Shown: positions 40,700-50,809 of the stretch, one piece after another
Layout: each line of letters starts with the position of its first letter
Position numbering within the stretch: the stretch's first letter is position 1
Origin: Aquiluna sp.
GTDB lineage: Bacteria > Actinomycetota > Actinomycetes > Actinomycetales > Microbacteriaceae
Direction of reading: 5' to 3'
Length of the DNA stretch: 64,000 nucleotides
Assembly (NCBI GenBank): GCA_028144365.1
Contig: JAOGAX010000001.1
Span: 45,872-109,871 of the forward strand
Notes under the pieces: generated by a model
Databases searched by the model: none
What the model was told of the DNA's origin: nothing
What the model saw: the letters and a program-made list of their open reading frames with translations, nothing else
Program-made: the position numbers and the translations under genes

Positions 40700-41626
40700 T
40701 CAGATGACTCTCTTGAAATAGTCGACGGTTAGAGCAATCCCCTCCTCAAGAGAGACCTGCGGCTCCCAGTCCAAGGTTGATTTAGCTTTAGAAATATCAG
40801 GACGACGCTGTGACGGATCATCAGAGGGCAGAGGCCTACTGACCACTTTGGAATTGGATCCAGTGGCGCGTAAAACAACGTTTGCCAACTCTGCTACCGT
40901 GATTTCGGTCTGGTTACCCAGATTGGTAGGCCCGCTCTCTTCGGGTAGCTCCATCAGCCTCAGGATCGCTTCGATTAGATCTGACTGGTAACAAAACGAG
41001 CGAGTTTGGTTACCATCGCCGTAAATCGTAAGATCTTCCCCTCGAAGAGCTTGAACTATGAAATTACTCACTACGCGCCCGTCATCGGCAGCCATTCGCG
41101 GTCCGTAGGTGTTAAAAATCCTCGCAACTCTGATGTCAACACCATGCTGCCTCTTGTAGTCAAAGAAGAGCGTTTCAGCGGCCCTTTTGCCCTCGTCATA
41201 GCAAGATCTCACTCCAATGGGGTTCACATTTCCCCAGTAATTTTCATCTTGAGGAGAAATTTTTGGATCTCCATAAACCTCAGACGTTGAAGCTTGAAAT
41301 ATTCGCACCCCAAGTCGTTTTGCCAACCCCAGCATGTTGACGGCACCGACAACATTTGTTTTCAATGTTTGTACTGGATCCCGCTGATAGTTGATAGGGC
41401 TTGCGGGCGATGCGAGGTTGTATATCTGATCTACCTCAACGAACAGTGGGAAGGTTATGTCGTGTCTTAGGACCTCGAGATTATTGTTTCCGGTCTGATG
41501 AGCAAGGTTTTTCTTTGAGCCAGTGAAAAAGTTGTCGACTGCCAACACCTCATGGCCCTTTTCCAACAACCGGTCCACCAAGTGGGACCCAAGAAATCCT
41601 GCGGCCCCAGTTACTAATATCCGCAT
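40700..41626 (-). CDS. UDP-glucuronate decarboxylase (UDP-xylose synthase)
   Basis: This 308-residue extended SDR makes UDP-xylose from UDP-glucuronate. It has [11 protein letters not shown] near residues 6-16, the catalytic Ser/Thr region STSEVYGDP and the family-specific [11 protein letters not shown] with the YxxxK pair. [11 protein letters not shown] follows. ATG 41626 is preferred over an upstream TTG at 41632. With GalU and Ugd in this window the whole route from glucose 1-phosphate to UDP-xylose is present. Confidence 0.9.
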   Translation of the reverse strand: MRILVTGAAGFLGSHLVDRLLEKGHEVLAVDNFFTGSKKNLAHQTGNNNLEVLRHDITFPLFVEVDQIYNLASPASPINYQRDPVQTLKTNVVGAVNMLGLAKRLGVRIFQASTSEVYGDPKISPQDENYWGNVNPIGVRSCYDEGKRAAETLFFDYKRQHGVDIRVARIFNTYGPRMAADDGRVVSNFIVQALRGEDLTIYGDGNQTRSFCYQSDLIEAILRLMELPEESGPTNLGNQTEITVAELANVVLRATGSNSKVVSRPLPSDDPSQRRPDISKAKSTLDWEPQVSLEEGIALTVDYFKRVI

Positions 41627-41684
41627 TATCAAAGGCTACCAGCAACCCAAATCTCACTAGTCGAAAACCTCTAGGCTGTTGAGT

Positions 41685-42791
41685 GTGAGCTCAGAAATCT
41701 CCCCGGATAACTTCAAAAAGTTGGCGTCTCGATTATCAGATCTGCTGGACGGGTCAGAGCGAGATGAAATTAAATCTGAGCTCATGCGCCTAGATCGACT
41801 TGTATCTGCTCAGGATTTTTGGGCCGATAGGGCTAGTGCAGAAAAGCTGCTTGGCGAATTGTCTGTCAAGCGCAAACTGATTGAAGAAATAGAAGGCCTC
41901 GAGAAAGAAATCTCTGAACTAATGGTTCTCTGGCAACTTGCTCAGGAAGCTGAAGATTCGGAAGAAATAGCCTTTGTTTCGCAGGAGCTCAAATCCCTTG
42001 AGTCTCGAGTTGACAAGCTTCACGTAGATAGGATGCTCTCTGGCGAGTATGACTCTCGTTCAGCGGTGATGGCGATCAGGAGCGGGGCGGGCGGAGACGA
42101 CGCCACGGACTTCGCTGAGATGTTAATGAGAATGTATCTTCGCTATGCAGACTTAACTGGCATGAATGCAACCGTTTTGGATAGCTCTCAAGCAGAAGGG
42201 GCAGGTATTAAGTCGGCCACCATTAGGTTCGATGCTCCGTATGCGTTTGGCAAGCTCTCTGTAGAATCAGGCACTCATCGGTTGGTTCGAATGAGTCCGT
42301 TCAATGCGGCCGGGAAGCGACAAACCTCTTTCGCCGCAGTAGAGGTAGTTCCGCTGATCGAATCCTCGGATGAGATTGCGATCCCAGACAACGAGATTAG
42401 GGTCGATGTTTTCCGGTCGTCTGGCCCTGGAGGCCAGAGTGTCAACACTACGGACTCGGCTGTCCGGGTTACGCACATTCCAACCGGAACGGTCGTGTCA
42501 TGTCAGAACGAAAAGTCCCAACTTCAAAACAAAATTGAAGCGATGCGCGTCTTACAGTCCAGACTCTTGGAGTTTCGTCGGTTGGAAGACGAGGCCGAAA
42601 AAAGGAAGTTAGCGGGTGACGTTAAGGCTAGCTGGGGGGAGCAGATGCGTTCCTATGTCCTAGCCCCATACAGGATGGTAAAAGATCTTAGAACGGAATA
42701 CGAAGAGAATAACCCAGACAGCGTTTTCGACGGGAAGCTGGAGGGGTTTATTTCTGCCGGCATAAAGTGGCGGGCGCAAGAAAACAGCTAA
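41685..42791 (+). CDS. prfB: Peptide chain release factor 2
   Basis: This 368-residue RF2 releases proteins at UGA and UAA. The catalytic GGQ is in GPGGQSVN, and the stop-codon-reading tripeptide SPF is in RMSPFNAAGK, which separates RF2 from RF1. The frame is continuous, so the programmed frameshift of many prfB genes is absent. GTG 41685 fits a leaderless start after TAGGCT (41672-41677); TTG 41679 is the alternative. It precedes ftsEX-smpB as in other actinobacteria. Confidence 0.93.
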   Translation: MSSEISPDNFKKLASRLSDLLDGSERDEIKSELMRLDRLVSAQDFWADRASAEKLLGELSVKRKLIEEIEGLEKEISELMVLWQLAQEAEDSEEIAFVSQELKSLESRVDKLHVDRMLSGEYDSRSAVMAIRSGAGGDDATDFAEMLMRMYLRYADLTGMNATVLDSSQAEGAGIKSATIRFDAPYAFGKLSVESGTHRLVRMSPFNAAGKRQTSFAAVEVVPLIESSDEIAIPDNEIRVDVFRSSGPGGQSVNTTDSAVRVTHIPTGTVVSCQNEKSQLQNKIEAMRVLQSRLLEFRRLEDEAEKRKLAGDVKASWGEQMRSYVLAPYRMVKDLRTEYEENNPDSVFDGKLEGFISAGIKWRAQENS

Positions 42792-42845
42792 CACTCCACA
42801 CGCCTGAACCTTCGTTCCAGCCTCCCTACCTAGGCTTGGCTGGAG

Positions 42846-43568
42846 ATGATTCGATTAGACAACGTGACTAAGACCTACCGAGGGGCAGGTGCCTCCGCAC
42901 TGTACGAGGTTCAGCTGCAGATTGATCGCGGAGAATTCGTTTTCCTTGTAGGCGCCTCCGGTTCCGGCAAGTCGTCACTCCTAAAGTTGATGCTTCGCGA
43001 AGAGAAACCCGATTCAGGTGACCTGTTTGTGCTCGGTGAAAACCTCAGAACCCTCCCGCAACGCCGAGTAGCTTCATACCGCCGAAAACTTGGGGTTGTA
43101 TTTCAGGACTTCCGCCTGCTTCCAAACAAAACTGTTTTTCAGAACATCGCTTTCGCTCTTCAAGTAATTGGCAAATCCAGGGCCTTTATTGAAACCAGCG
43201 TGCCGGATGTGCTTCGACTGGTGGGGCTAGAGGGTAAGTTTTTCGATTTCCCAGCAGCGTTGTCCGGTGGTGAACAGCAACGTGTGGCTCTTGCTCGGGC
43301 TCTTGTGAACCGTCCAGAGCTACTGTTGGCCGATGAGCCAACTGGAAACCTAGACCCCGACAACAGCAAAGAGATCATGGGGCTCTTGAGCCGCATCAAC
43401 CTATCTGGCACGACCATTGTTATGGCAACCCACGACAGAGGAATCGTGGACCAGATGCAGCGCCGAGTGGTTGAAATACAAGCGGGAAGAATCGTTCGAG
43501 ATGCCGAGACTGCCAGCTACCGCGAGGTCCCAAGCGGTCCTGTTGAGCTTTCTGAGGATCAACCATGA
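42846..43568 (+). CDS. ftsE: Cell-division ABC ATPase FtsE
   Basis: This 240-residue ATPase has Walker [10 protein letters not shown] near residues 37-45, the signature [15 protein letters not shown] near 139-153 and Walker [14 protein letters not shown]. It partners FtsX to control cell-wall hydrolases at division. The start has no well-spaced ribosome site; TAGGCT 9 bases before the ATG suggests a near-leaderless transcript. Its end overlaps ftsX by 4 bp. Confidence 0.95.
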   Translation: MIRLDNVTKTYRGAGASALYEVQLQIDRGEFVFLVGASGSGKSSLLKLMLREEKPDSGDLFVLGENLRTLPQRRVASYRRKLGVVFQDFRLLPNKTVFQNIAFALQVIGKSRAFIETSVPDVLRLVGLEGKFFDFPAALSGGEQQRVALARALVNRPELLLADEPTGNLDPDNSKEIMGLLSRINLSGTTIVMATHDRGIVDQMQRRVVEIQAGRIVRDAETASYREVPSGPVELSEDQP

Positions 43569-44479
43569 ACCTCTCTTTTGTCGCAAGGGAAGTCTGGGAG
43601 GGCGTCAGAGGTAACTTTTCCATGGTCCTTTCGATAGTCCTTGTCACATTCGTGTCACTAAGTTTTGTGAGCGTGGCTGCGCTGCTTCAGGTTCAGATCG
43701 GAAACCTAAAGAGTTATTGGTTCGACAAGGCACAGATTGCCATTTACCTTTGCAATGATTTTGAGAGTGAGTTGATTTGTCCGAGTGGGGCAATAACCCA
43801 AACTGAGCAGATTGCCGTTGCTGGCCAGCTTAAGTCCTCGGCGCTCGTGCCGTACATCGACACCTACTACTTCGAGAGCCAGGACGAGGCGTACCAAAGG
43901 CTTCTGGATGGTGGTGGTGAGCTCACCGCCGCGCAGTACTTGAACCCAGATCAACTAAATGCCACCTATTGGGTTTCGCTTGCGGACCCGGAAAAGGCAG
44001 CTTTGGTTGTTGAAGCCTTCGAGTCCCAGCCGGGAGTTGCAGCGGTTGCGGATCAGCGGAGCTATTTCGATCCGATAATTGGGCTTCTAAATGGTGCGAC
44101 ACTTGCGGCTGGGTCAATAGCGACAGTGATGCTCTTCAGCGCCGCATTGCTCACCACAACCACCATTAGGCTCAGCGCCTTCTCCAGGAGGCGGGAGATT
44201 GGCATCATGAGGCTGGTTGGGGCCTCAAGTGCATCTATACAGCTGCCGTTTATTCTCGAAGGGCTGATTGCTGCGCTTCTGGGCGGCGGCTTGGCAATTG
44301 GTTTGAATTTGTTCATCGTCGAAAACTACTTGACCGATTCCCTTGCAACTGAACTCGCATTTGCGAACTTTGTTTCTGCGACCGACGTACTCGCAGTGGC
44401 CCCCTATGTCTTGGGCCTCGGTGCTATTCTCGCTGTCCTAGCCTCGGGGATTTCTACCTTCAGGCATCTAAGGACCTAG
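43565..44479 (+). CDS. ftsX: Cell-division membrane protein FtsX
   Basis: This 304-residue protein has a short cytoplasmic start, one membrane helix near residues 20-42 and an extracellular domain of about 120 residues. Three C-terminal helices follow, with RRREIGIMRLVGAS near 206-219, the classical FtsX topology. It overlaps ftsE by 4 bp. The external loop transmits ATP-driven movement to a peptidoglycan hydrolase, not encoded here. Confidence 0.94.
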   Translation: MNLSFVAREVWEGVRGNFSMVLSIVLVTFVSLSFVSVAALLQVQIGNLKSYWFDKAQIAIYLCNDFESELICPSGAITQTEQIAVAGQLKSSALVPYIDTYYFESQDEAYQRLLDGGGELTAAQYLNPDQLNATYWVSLADPEKAALVVEAFESQPGVAAVADQRSYFDPIIGLLNGATLAAGSIATVMLFSAALLTTTTIRLSAFSRRREIGIMRLVGASSASIQLPFILEGLIAALLGGGLAIGLNLFIVENYLTDSLATELAFANFVSATDVLAVAPYVLGLGAILAVLASGISTFRHLRT

Positions 44480-44488
44480 GAGACACTC

Positions 44489-44962
44489 ATGCCACGCGAG
44501 CGTGGTCAGAAGCTCATTGCTAACAACAAGCGAGCTCGCTACGACTACTTCATAGACGATGTCTATGAGGCTGGCATTGTATTGTCCGGGACAGAGGTAA
44601 AGGCTCTTAGGCAGGGTAAGGCGTCGCTGACAGACTCGTATGCCGCTGTTAATGGGGGAGAGCTTTGGCTCGAGAATGCCTACATTCCTGAGTTCACACA
44701 AGGCTCCTGGACAAACCATGCTCCTCGCAGAAAGCGCAAGCTGCTTCTTGCTAAAAAGGACATTGCGAAGCTGGCGGGAAAGTCAAAGGAAACCGGCTTC
44801 ACCCTCATTCCAATCAGCCTCTATTTCAAAGATGGCTTTGCCAAGGTCGAAATCGGTTTGGCTCGGGGTAAGAAGGATTATGACAAGCGCGAGAGTCTGA
44901 AAGAAAAGGATGCGAAGCGGGAAATGGACAAATTCAGGAAGGCCGCGGCCTCATCGGACTGA
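44489..44962 (+). CDS. smpB: SsrA-binding protein SmpB
   Basis: This 157-residue tmRNA partner has [23 protein letters not shown] split over residues 13-35, followed by [10 protein letters not shown]. The C-terminal tail is lysine/arginine-rich ([20 protein letters not shown] region). It begins 9 bp after ftsX behind a CTAGGAG ribosome site. The tmRNA gene itself does not follow; gmd starts 34 bp later. Confidence 0.95.
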   Translation: MPRERGQKLIANNKRARYDYFIDDVYEAGIVLSGTEVKALRQGKASLTDSYAAVNGGELWLENAYIPEFTQGSWTNHAPRRKRKLLLAKKDIAKLAGKSKETGFTLIPISLYFKDGFAKVEIGLARGKKDYDKRESLKEKDAKREMDKFRKAAASSD

Positions 44963-44996
44963 AAGACCTAAACTTGCAGTTGAGAGTGAGAAGTTC

Positions 44997-46007
44997 ATGA
45001 AAAAAGCACTAATTGTCGGCATCACTGGTCAAGATGGCTCGTATTTGGCCGAGCTCCTGCTTCAAAAGGGCTATGAGGTCCACGGGATTGTGAGGCGCTC
45101 TTCAAGTTTCAACACGGATCGAATTGATCACCTTTACCAAGACCGACACGTTGACTCACCAAAGCTGTTTCTTCACTACGGCGATCTTTCGGACGGGTCA
45201 CGCCTGGTGTCATTGATTGGTGACTTGAAGCCAGACGAGATTTATAACTTAGGTGCACAGTCACATGTTCGAGTGAGTTTTGACGAGCCTGAGTACACAG
45301 GAGACATCACAGGTCTTGGAACTTCAAGAGTCTTGGAGGCTGTTCGCTTAGCTGCGCCCGGAAGCAAGTACTATCAAGCTTCCTCTTCGGAGATGTTCGG
45401 TGCAACCCCACCACCTCAAAATGAATCAACCCCCTTCTACCCTCGGTCTCCTTATGGGGCGGCAAAGGTATACGCCTATTGGATGACGAAGAATTATCGT
45501 GAGGCCTACGGAATATTCGCAGTAAATGGGATCTTGTTCAACCACGAATCCCCTCGTAGGGGTGAAACTTTCGTAACTCGAAAAATAACCCGAGCAGTTG
45601 CAGCTATCAAAGCAGGGGTGCAGTCCAAGCTCTATCTTGGCAATCTAGACGCCGTGAGGGACTGGGGTTACGCACCCGAATACGTCGAGGGTATGTGGCG
45701 GATGTTGCAGCATGATGAGCCAATGGATTACGTCCTGGCAACTGGAAAGGCTGCGACAATCAAGGACTTTCTCACATCAGCCTTCTCACATGCGGATCTT
45801 GATTGGCAGGAATTTGTCGAATTTGACCCTAGATACCTTCGACCGACTGAGGTGGACGCGCTCATAGGTGATGCTTCGTTGGCGGAAACGGAGCTCGGTT
45901 GGAAGGCAAAGACCATGCCAGACGAGCTTGCGCGATTGATGGTGGATGCGGACATCAAGGCCCAAGCTCATGCCGGCTCACCTTGGATTGACACGCCCAC
46001 TTACTGA
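44997..46007 (+). CDS. gmd: GDP-mannose 4,6-dehydratase
   Basis: This 336-residue SDR converts GDP-mannose to GDP-4-keto-6-deoxymannose. It has [15 protein letters not shown] near residues 8-22, the NLGAQSHV segment, QASSSEMFG near 123-131 and the catalytic [10 protein letters not shown]. The ATG at 44997 follows a GAGAGTGAGAAG ribosome region and fits the family N-terminus; the frame extends further upstream without homology. Its TGA overlaps the fcl ATG by one base. Confidence 0.95.
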   Translation: MKKALIVGITGQDGSYLAELLLQKGYEVHGIVRRSSSFNTDRIDHLYQDRHVDSPKLFLHYGDLSDGSRLVSLIGDLKPDEIYNLGAQSHVRVSFDEPEYTGDITGLGTSRVLEAVRLAAPGSKYYQASSSEMFGATPPPQNESTPFYPRSPYGAAKVYAYWMTKNYREAYGIFAVNGILFNHESPRRGETFVTRKITRAVAAIKAGVQSKLYLGNLDAVRDWGYAPEYVEGMWRMLQHDEPMDYVLATGKAATIKDFLTSAFSHADLDWQEFVEFDPRYLRPTEVDALIGDASLAETELGWKAKTMPDELARLMVDADIKAQAHAGSPWIDTPTY

Positions 46008-46966
46008 TGAGCGCATTTCCAATAGACCGCTCATTAAGGGTTTTCGTAGCCGGCCATAGGGGAATGGTCGGGTCAGCCATAGTCCGCAGGCTAATCGAGG
46101 CAGGATTTTCGGACATCGTCACAAGAAGCTCGAACCAACTCGACCTAAGAGACCGGACCAACGTCTTCGCCTTTTTTGAGCAGGAGCAACCAGAAGTTGT
46201 CTTTTTGGCAGCAGCTAAAGTCGGAGGAATCCTTGCGAACGACACCTATCCAGCCGATTTTTTGAGTGACAACCTGAGAATCCAACTTAATGTCATGGAC
46301 GCAGCACATGAATTCGGTGCCGAAAGACTAGTTTTCTTGGGCTCCAGTTGCATTTACCCTAAGTTTGCCGAGCAGCCAATCAGCGAAGATGCCCTCATGA
46401 CGGGGACCTTAGAGCCGACTAACGATGCTTATGCGGTTGCAAAAATTGCAGGTATCCAGCAGGTCAAAGCGATGCGAAAACAGCATGGTCGGCGCTGGAT
46501 TTCTGTGATGCCCTCCAATCTCTATGGACCTGGCGATAATTACGACCCAGTCGGATCTCACGTTTTGCCAGCACTCATTAGGCGCTTCATCGAAGCAAGG
46601 GACGCGGGTCAAGCTCAGATCACTAACTGGGGAACTGGCTCACCATTGCGAGAATTCTTGTTCGTTGAAGATTTGGCTGATGCTTGTGTGTTCCTCCTTG
46701 AGAACTATGACTCAAGCGAGCACATCAACGTCGGAAGCGGAGAGGACCTATCAATCAAGGATCTTGCCGCAATTATTGCCGAGGAGGTCGGTTTTACTGG
46801 CGAGACTCTTTGGGACGATTCAAAGCCAGACGGAACACCTAGAAAACTTCTCGATGTCTCGAAGATAAACGACCTCGGGTGGAGGGCAACGACGGGACTG
46901 CGTGAAGGCATTAGAGAGTCCATTCGAGACTTCGAATCACGACGTGCAGAGCTAACAAAAATGTAA
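46007..46966 (+). CDS. fcl: GDP-L-fucose synthase
   Basis: This 319-residue epimerase/reductase turns the Gmd product into GDP-L-fucose. It has VAGHRGMVGSAIVRRL near residues 13-28, FLGSSCIYPKFA near 107-118, and YAVAKIAG with the catalytic Y and K. PSNLYGPGDNYD follows near 170-181. Coupled to gmd by TGATG. L-fucose is probably part of the surface glycan. Confidence 0.95.
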   Translation: MSAFPIDRSLRVFVAGHRGMVGSAIVRRLIEAGFSDIVTRSSNQLDLRDRTNVFAFFEQEQPEVVFLAAAKVGGILANDTYPADFLSDNLRIQLNVMDAAHEFGAERLVFLGSSCIYPKFAEQPISEDALMTGTLEPTNDAYAVAKIAGIQQVKAMRKQHGRRWISVMPSNLYGPGDNYDPVGSHVLPALIRRFIEARDAGQAQITNWGTGSPLREFLFVEDLADACVFLLENYDSSEHINVGSGEDLSIKDLAAIIAEEVGFTGETLWDDSKPDGTPRKLLDVSKINDLGWRATTGLREGIRESIRDFESRRAELTKM

Positions 46967-47004
46967 AAGGTCACAAATTAGTAAAAAACCTGCGGAATTT
47001 TAAG

Positions 47005-47034
47005 TTGCGTAGCATAATTCTCCTCCTTTAGTAT
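47005..47034 (+). promoter_or_regulatory. Candidate rpoB promoter
   Basis: TTGCGT (47005-47010), an 18-base spacer and TAGTAT (47029-47034) form a plausible sigma-70-type promoter. It would give an rpoB leader of about 120 bases. Other start sites in the 198-bp gap cannot be excluded. Confidence 0.4.
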
Positions 47035-47164
47035 TGAGGTTTGCTTCCCTAACCCTGCCCGGCGATAAATATCGGTTGTCTGGCGCGATGCAAATTGTGG
47101 CTCGTCACGGTTTAGGTATGCGAATTTCCGCCCAAACCTAACAACTTCCCTAGGGGTATTCACT

Positions 47165-50100
47165 TTGGCTGCTGCGAAAAACGCTAAAACCACCAAGTCC
47201 GCAAACACATCAAGAACCGCTCAGAGGCCTTCATTTGCCAAGCACTCTGACCCGGTAGAGATTCCAGACCTACTCTCTCTTCAGACTGAGAGCTTCGACT
47301 GGCTAGTCGGTGCTCCTGCCTGGCGAGCAATCGCTGGCAAGGCTGCCAAGACCGGCCTCGACGAGGTCTTCGAGGAGATCAGCCCTATCGAGGACAGCAG
47401 CAACGCTGCCCAGGATGCAAAGATGGGTCTTTCGTTCTCTGACCCAGAACTATTTGACCCTCCCTACACTCCAGATGAGTGCAAGGAGAAGGGCAAGAGC
47501 TACACACAGCCGCTCTACATCAAAGCAGAGTTCACCAACTACCTAACCGGTGAGATCAAGTCTCAGACCGTGTTCATGGGTGACTTCCCGGTAATGACCG
47601 GCAAGGGAACCTTCATTATCAATGGCACCGAGCGCGTGGTTGTGTCTCAGCTGGTTCGCTCACCAGGTGTCTACTTCTCGGTGTCAACTAACACCACCGG
47701 AAACCTTGACGTTCGTAACAACAAGGCTCAGATCATTCCAAGCCGCGGAAGCTACCTAGAGTTTCTGACCGAGTGGGTCAAGGACGAGAGAAAGCCGGCT
47801 GCTCGGTTTGGACAGCCAATTCTGCAGGTGCAGGTAGACCGTAAGACCAAGGTCTCCGCAACTATCTTCTTGAAGGCCCTTGGCTTCACCAAGGACGAGA
47901 TTCGTGCAGAGTTCTCGGACATCAAGGCTGCCGTTGAGGCAAGCCCACTGGGCATGAAGTTTGACGAGGACATCATCGAGAGAACTCTTGAGTATGACGA
48001 GTCGAAGGTCTTTGCTAACCCAATCCTGAGCAAGGAGGAGGCGCTTCGTGAGGTCTACCGCAAGGTTCGCGGTGAGGCTGCAGGTAGTGAGGTAGCCGAT
48101 GCTTGGCTGCGCTCCACATACTTCGAGTCAAAGCGCTACAACCTCGCTCGTGTTGGTCGCCACAAGATCAACCGCAAGCTCCAGATCGAAGAGGAAGCCA
48201 ACATCACCACGCTTACGCGTGCCGACATTGTTAGCACCCTGAAGTACCTACTGCTCTTTGACCTAGTTCTTGCCAACAACGTTTCATCAAGCTCGCAGAA
48301 CGCAGAGTTTGCCATCAAGATGAACGGCAAGAAGGTAAACCTCTCGGTTCGCTCTGATGACATCGATGACTTCTCCAACCGCCGCATCCGCAGCGTTGGC
48401 GAGCTAATCCAGAACCAGGTTCGCATCGGCCTTAGCCGTATGGAGCGTGTGGTTCGCGAGCGCATGTCCACCCAGGACATCGAGGCGATTACTCCTCAGA
48501 CTCTTATTAACCTGCGCCCAGTTGTCTCTGCACTGAAGGAGTTCTTCGGAGCAAGCCAGCTATCGCAGTTCATGGACCAGAACAACCCTCTGGCAGGCCT
48601 CGCTCACAAGCGTCGTCTCTCGGCCCTGGGTCCTGGTGGTATCGCTCGTGAGCGTGCCCAGATGGAGGTTCGTGACGTTCACCCTTCTCACTACGGAAGA
48701 ATGTGCCCAGTTGAGACCCCAGAAGGTCCAAACATCGGTCTGATTGGATCTCTTACCGCCTTCAGCCGCATCAACAGCTTTGGCTTTATTGAGACCCCTT
48801 ACCGCACTGTGAAGAACGGTAAGCCATCAAGGACAGTTGAGTATCTTGATGCGGCTAGCGAAGACGGCAAGGTAATCGCAGGTGCTGACACACCATTGAG
48901 TGATGACGGCTCCCTCAAGGGCCCAAAGGCCTTCGCCCGCTTCCGCGGTGACATCGTTGAGGTGGACGCAGCGGATGTTGACTACATCGATGTCTCCCCG
49001 CGTCAGCTGGCTTCAGTCTCTACGTCTCTGATTCCGTTCCTCGAGCACGATGACTCCTCACGTGCCCTGATGGGTGCGAACATGCAGCGTCAGGCAGTTC
49101 CACTGCTGCGCGCAGACAGCCCATTTGTAGGTACTGGCATGGAGCGCATTGCTGCAATTGACTCCGGTGCCGTTGTGGTTGCTGAGGAGGCAGGTGTCGT
49201 CGAGGAGATTGACGCCGACGAGATCACAGTCCACAACGACAACAAGAAGCGCTCCACCTACCCACTTCGTAAGTTCGACCGCTCAAACCAGGGAACCGCT
49301 ATCAACCAGCGAGTAATCGTTGAGGTTGGTCAGCGCGTAGAAGTTGGAGATGTGCTTGCCGACGGCCCATCCACCGAGAACGGTGAGTTGGCTCTGGGCA
49401 AGAACCTGCTTGTGGCATTCATGCCATGGGAGGGCTACAACTTCGAGGACGCGATCATCCTGAGCCAGGAGCTTGTCAAGCAGGACACCATGTCTTCGAT
49501 TCACATCGAGGAGTATGAGGTTGATGCTCGCGACACCAAGCTCGGTGCCGAGGAGATCACCTCCGACCTACCAAACATTTCAATCGAGGCCCTAGCTCAG
49601 CTAGACGACATGGGCATCGTCCGTATTGGCGCAGAGGTTCGCCCGGGAGACATCCTGGTCGGAAAGGTAACGCCCAAGGGTGAGACCGAGCTTTCTGCAG
49701 AGGAGCGACTACTTCGCGCGATCTTCAACGAGAAGAGCCGAGAGGTTCGCGACACCTCTTTGAAGGTCCCACACGGCGAGGGCGGAACCGTCATTGGCGT
49801 CAAGGTATTTGACGCAGAGGACGGCGACGAGCTCGGAGCCGGCGTTAACCGCAGAGTCGTTGTTCACATCGCCCAGAAGCGCAAGATCACCGAGGGTGAC
49901 AAGCTTGCTGGTCGTCACGGCAACAAGGGTGTTATCGCCAAGATTCTCCCAGTTGAGGACATGCCGTTCATGGAGGACGGAACTCCTGTTGACATCGTTT
50001 TGAACCCGCTGGGTATCCCAGGCCGCATGAACTTTGGTCAGGTCCTTGAGACCCACCTAGGTTGGGCATGTAGGCAGGGCTGGGACGTCAAGGGCGTTGC

Positions 50101-50788
50101 CAAGTGGGCAGACGACATGGCTAAGAGCCTCATCAAGAGCCCTCCGGGAACCAAGGTCGCAACACCTGTGTTTGATGGTGCAACCAAGGACCAGGTTGCT
50201 GGCATCTTGGACCACACCCTGCCTAACGCCGATGGCCAGAGGCTCATCGATGGCACCGGTAAGGCAAGGCTGTTCGATGGCCGCAGTGGCGAGCCATACC
50301 CGGAGCCAATTGCCGTTGGTGTCAAGTACATGCTGAAGCTTCACCACCTGGTTGACGACAAGATCCACGCTCGTTCAACCGGACCTTACTCGATGATTAC
50401 CCAGCAGCCACTGGGAGGTAAGGCACAGTTTGGTGGCCAGAGGTTCGGTGAGATGGAGGTATGGGCCCTACAGGCCTACGGCGCCGCTCACACCCTCCAG
50501 GAGCTGCTGACCATCAAGTCCGACGACATCGCAGGCCGCGTTCGCACCTACGAGGCAATCGTCAAGGGCGAGAACATCCAACCGCCAGGAATCCCGGAGT
50601 CATTCAGGGTTTTGGCCAAGGAGATGCAGTCACTTGGTCTCAACGTCGAGGTAATCGATGACGAGGGCAGGGTTGTAGTGCTGAAGGACGAGGAGTTCGA
50701 GTCCGACCGCGCAGCCGAGGAGCTCGGCATCAACCTGAGCCGCAACGAGAACCTGTCCGCAGAATCCGACTTCAACACCTACCAGTAG
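47165..50788 (+). CDS. rpoB: RNA polymerase beta subunit
   Basis: This 1207-residue protein is the beta subunit of core RNA polymerase. The rifampicin region reads [13 protein letters not shown] then [13 protein letters not shown] near residues 460-490, with the usual resistance-linked D, H and S positions unchanged. [13 protein letters not shown] and the C-terminal [19 protein letters not shown] (split) are conserved. The TTG start has AGGGGTA about 8 bases upstream. Unlike many bacteria, rplJL do not lie upstream; fcl does. Confidence 0.97.
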   Translation: MAAAKNAKTTKSANTSRTAQRPSFAKHSDPVEIPDLLSLQTESFDWLVGAPAWRAIAGKAAKTGLDEVFEEISPIEDSSNAAQDAKMGLSFSDPELFDPPYTPDECKEKGKSYTQPLYIKAEFTNYLTGEIKSQTVFMGDFPVMTGKGTFIINGTERVVVSQLVRSPGVYFSVSTNTTGNLDVRNNKAQIIPSRGSYLEFLTEWVKDERKPAARFGQPILQVQVDRKTKVSATIFLKALGFTKDEIRAEFSDIKAAVEASPLGMKFDEDIIERTLEYDESKVFANPILSKEEALREVYRKVRGEAAGSEVADAWLRSTYFESKRYNLARVGRHKINRKLQIEEEANITTLTRADIVSTLKYLLLFDLVLANNVSSSSQNAEFAIKMNGKKVNLSVRSDDIDDFSNRRIRSVGELIQNQVRIGLSRMERVVRERMSTQDIEAITPQTLINLRPVVSALKEFFGASQLSQFMDQNNPLAGLAHKRRLSALGPGGIARERAQMEVRDVHPSHYGRMCPVETPEGPNIGLIGSLTAFSRINSFGFIETPYRTVKNGKPSRTVEYLDAASEDGKVIAGADTPLSDDGSLKGPKAFARFRGDIVEVDAADVDYIDVSPRQLASVSTSLIPFLEHDDSSRALMGANMQRQAVPLLRADSPFVGTGMERIAAIDSGAVVVAEEAGVVEEIDADEITVHNDNKKRSTYPLRKFDRSNQGTAINQRVIVEVGQRVEVGDVLADGPSTENGELALGKNLLVAFMPWEGYNFEDAIILSQELVKQDTMSSIHIEEYEVDARDTKLGAEEITSDLPNISIEALAQLDDMGIVRIGAEVRPGDILVGKVTPKGETELSAEERLLRAIFNEKSREVRDTSLKVPHGEGGTVIGVKVFDAEDGDELGAGVNRRVVVHIAQKRKITEGDKLAGRHGNKGVIAKILPVEDMPFMEDGTPVDIVLNPLGIPGRMNFGQVLETHLGWACRQGWDVKGVAKWADDMAKSLIKSPPGTKVATPVFDGATKDQVAGILDHTLPNADGQRLIDGTGKARLFDGRSGEPYPEPIAVGVKYMLKLHHLVDDKIHARSTGPYSMITQQPLGGKAQFGGQRFGEMEVWALQAYGAAHTLQELLTIKSDDIAGRVRTYEAIVKGENIQPPGIPESFRVLAKEMQSLGLNVEVIDDEGRVVVLKDEEFESDRAAEELGINLSRNENLSAESDFNTYQ

Positions 50789-50809
50789 ACCTAAGAGGAA
50801 CTAGAGAAA

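Noticed and set aside
41679-41800. Programmed frameshift in prfB
   Set aside because: The reading frame is continuous from the start through the GGQ region, with no internal in-frame UGA.
44963-44996. tmRNA (ssrA) gene expected after smpB
   Set aside because: Only 34 bp separate smpB from gmd, too little for a tmRNA.
47100-47155. TTAGGT/ACCTAA-like arms just before rpoB as an iron box
   Set aside because: The arms are separated by about 18 bases rather than sitting as a compact 19-bp palindrome, and iron control of rpoB is not expected.
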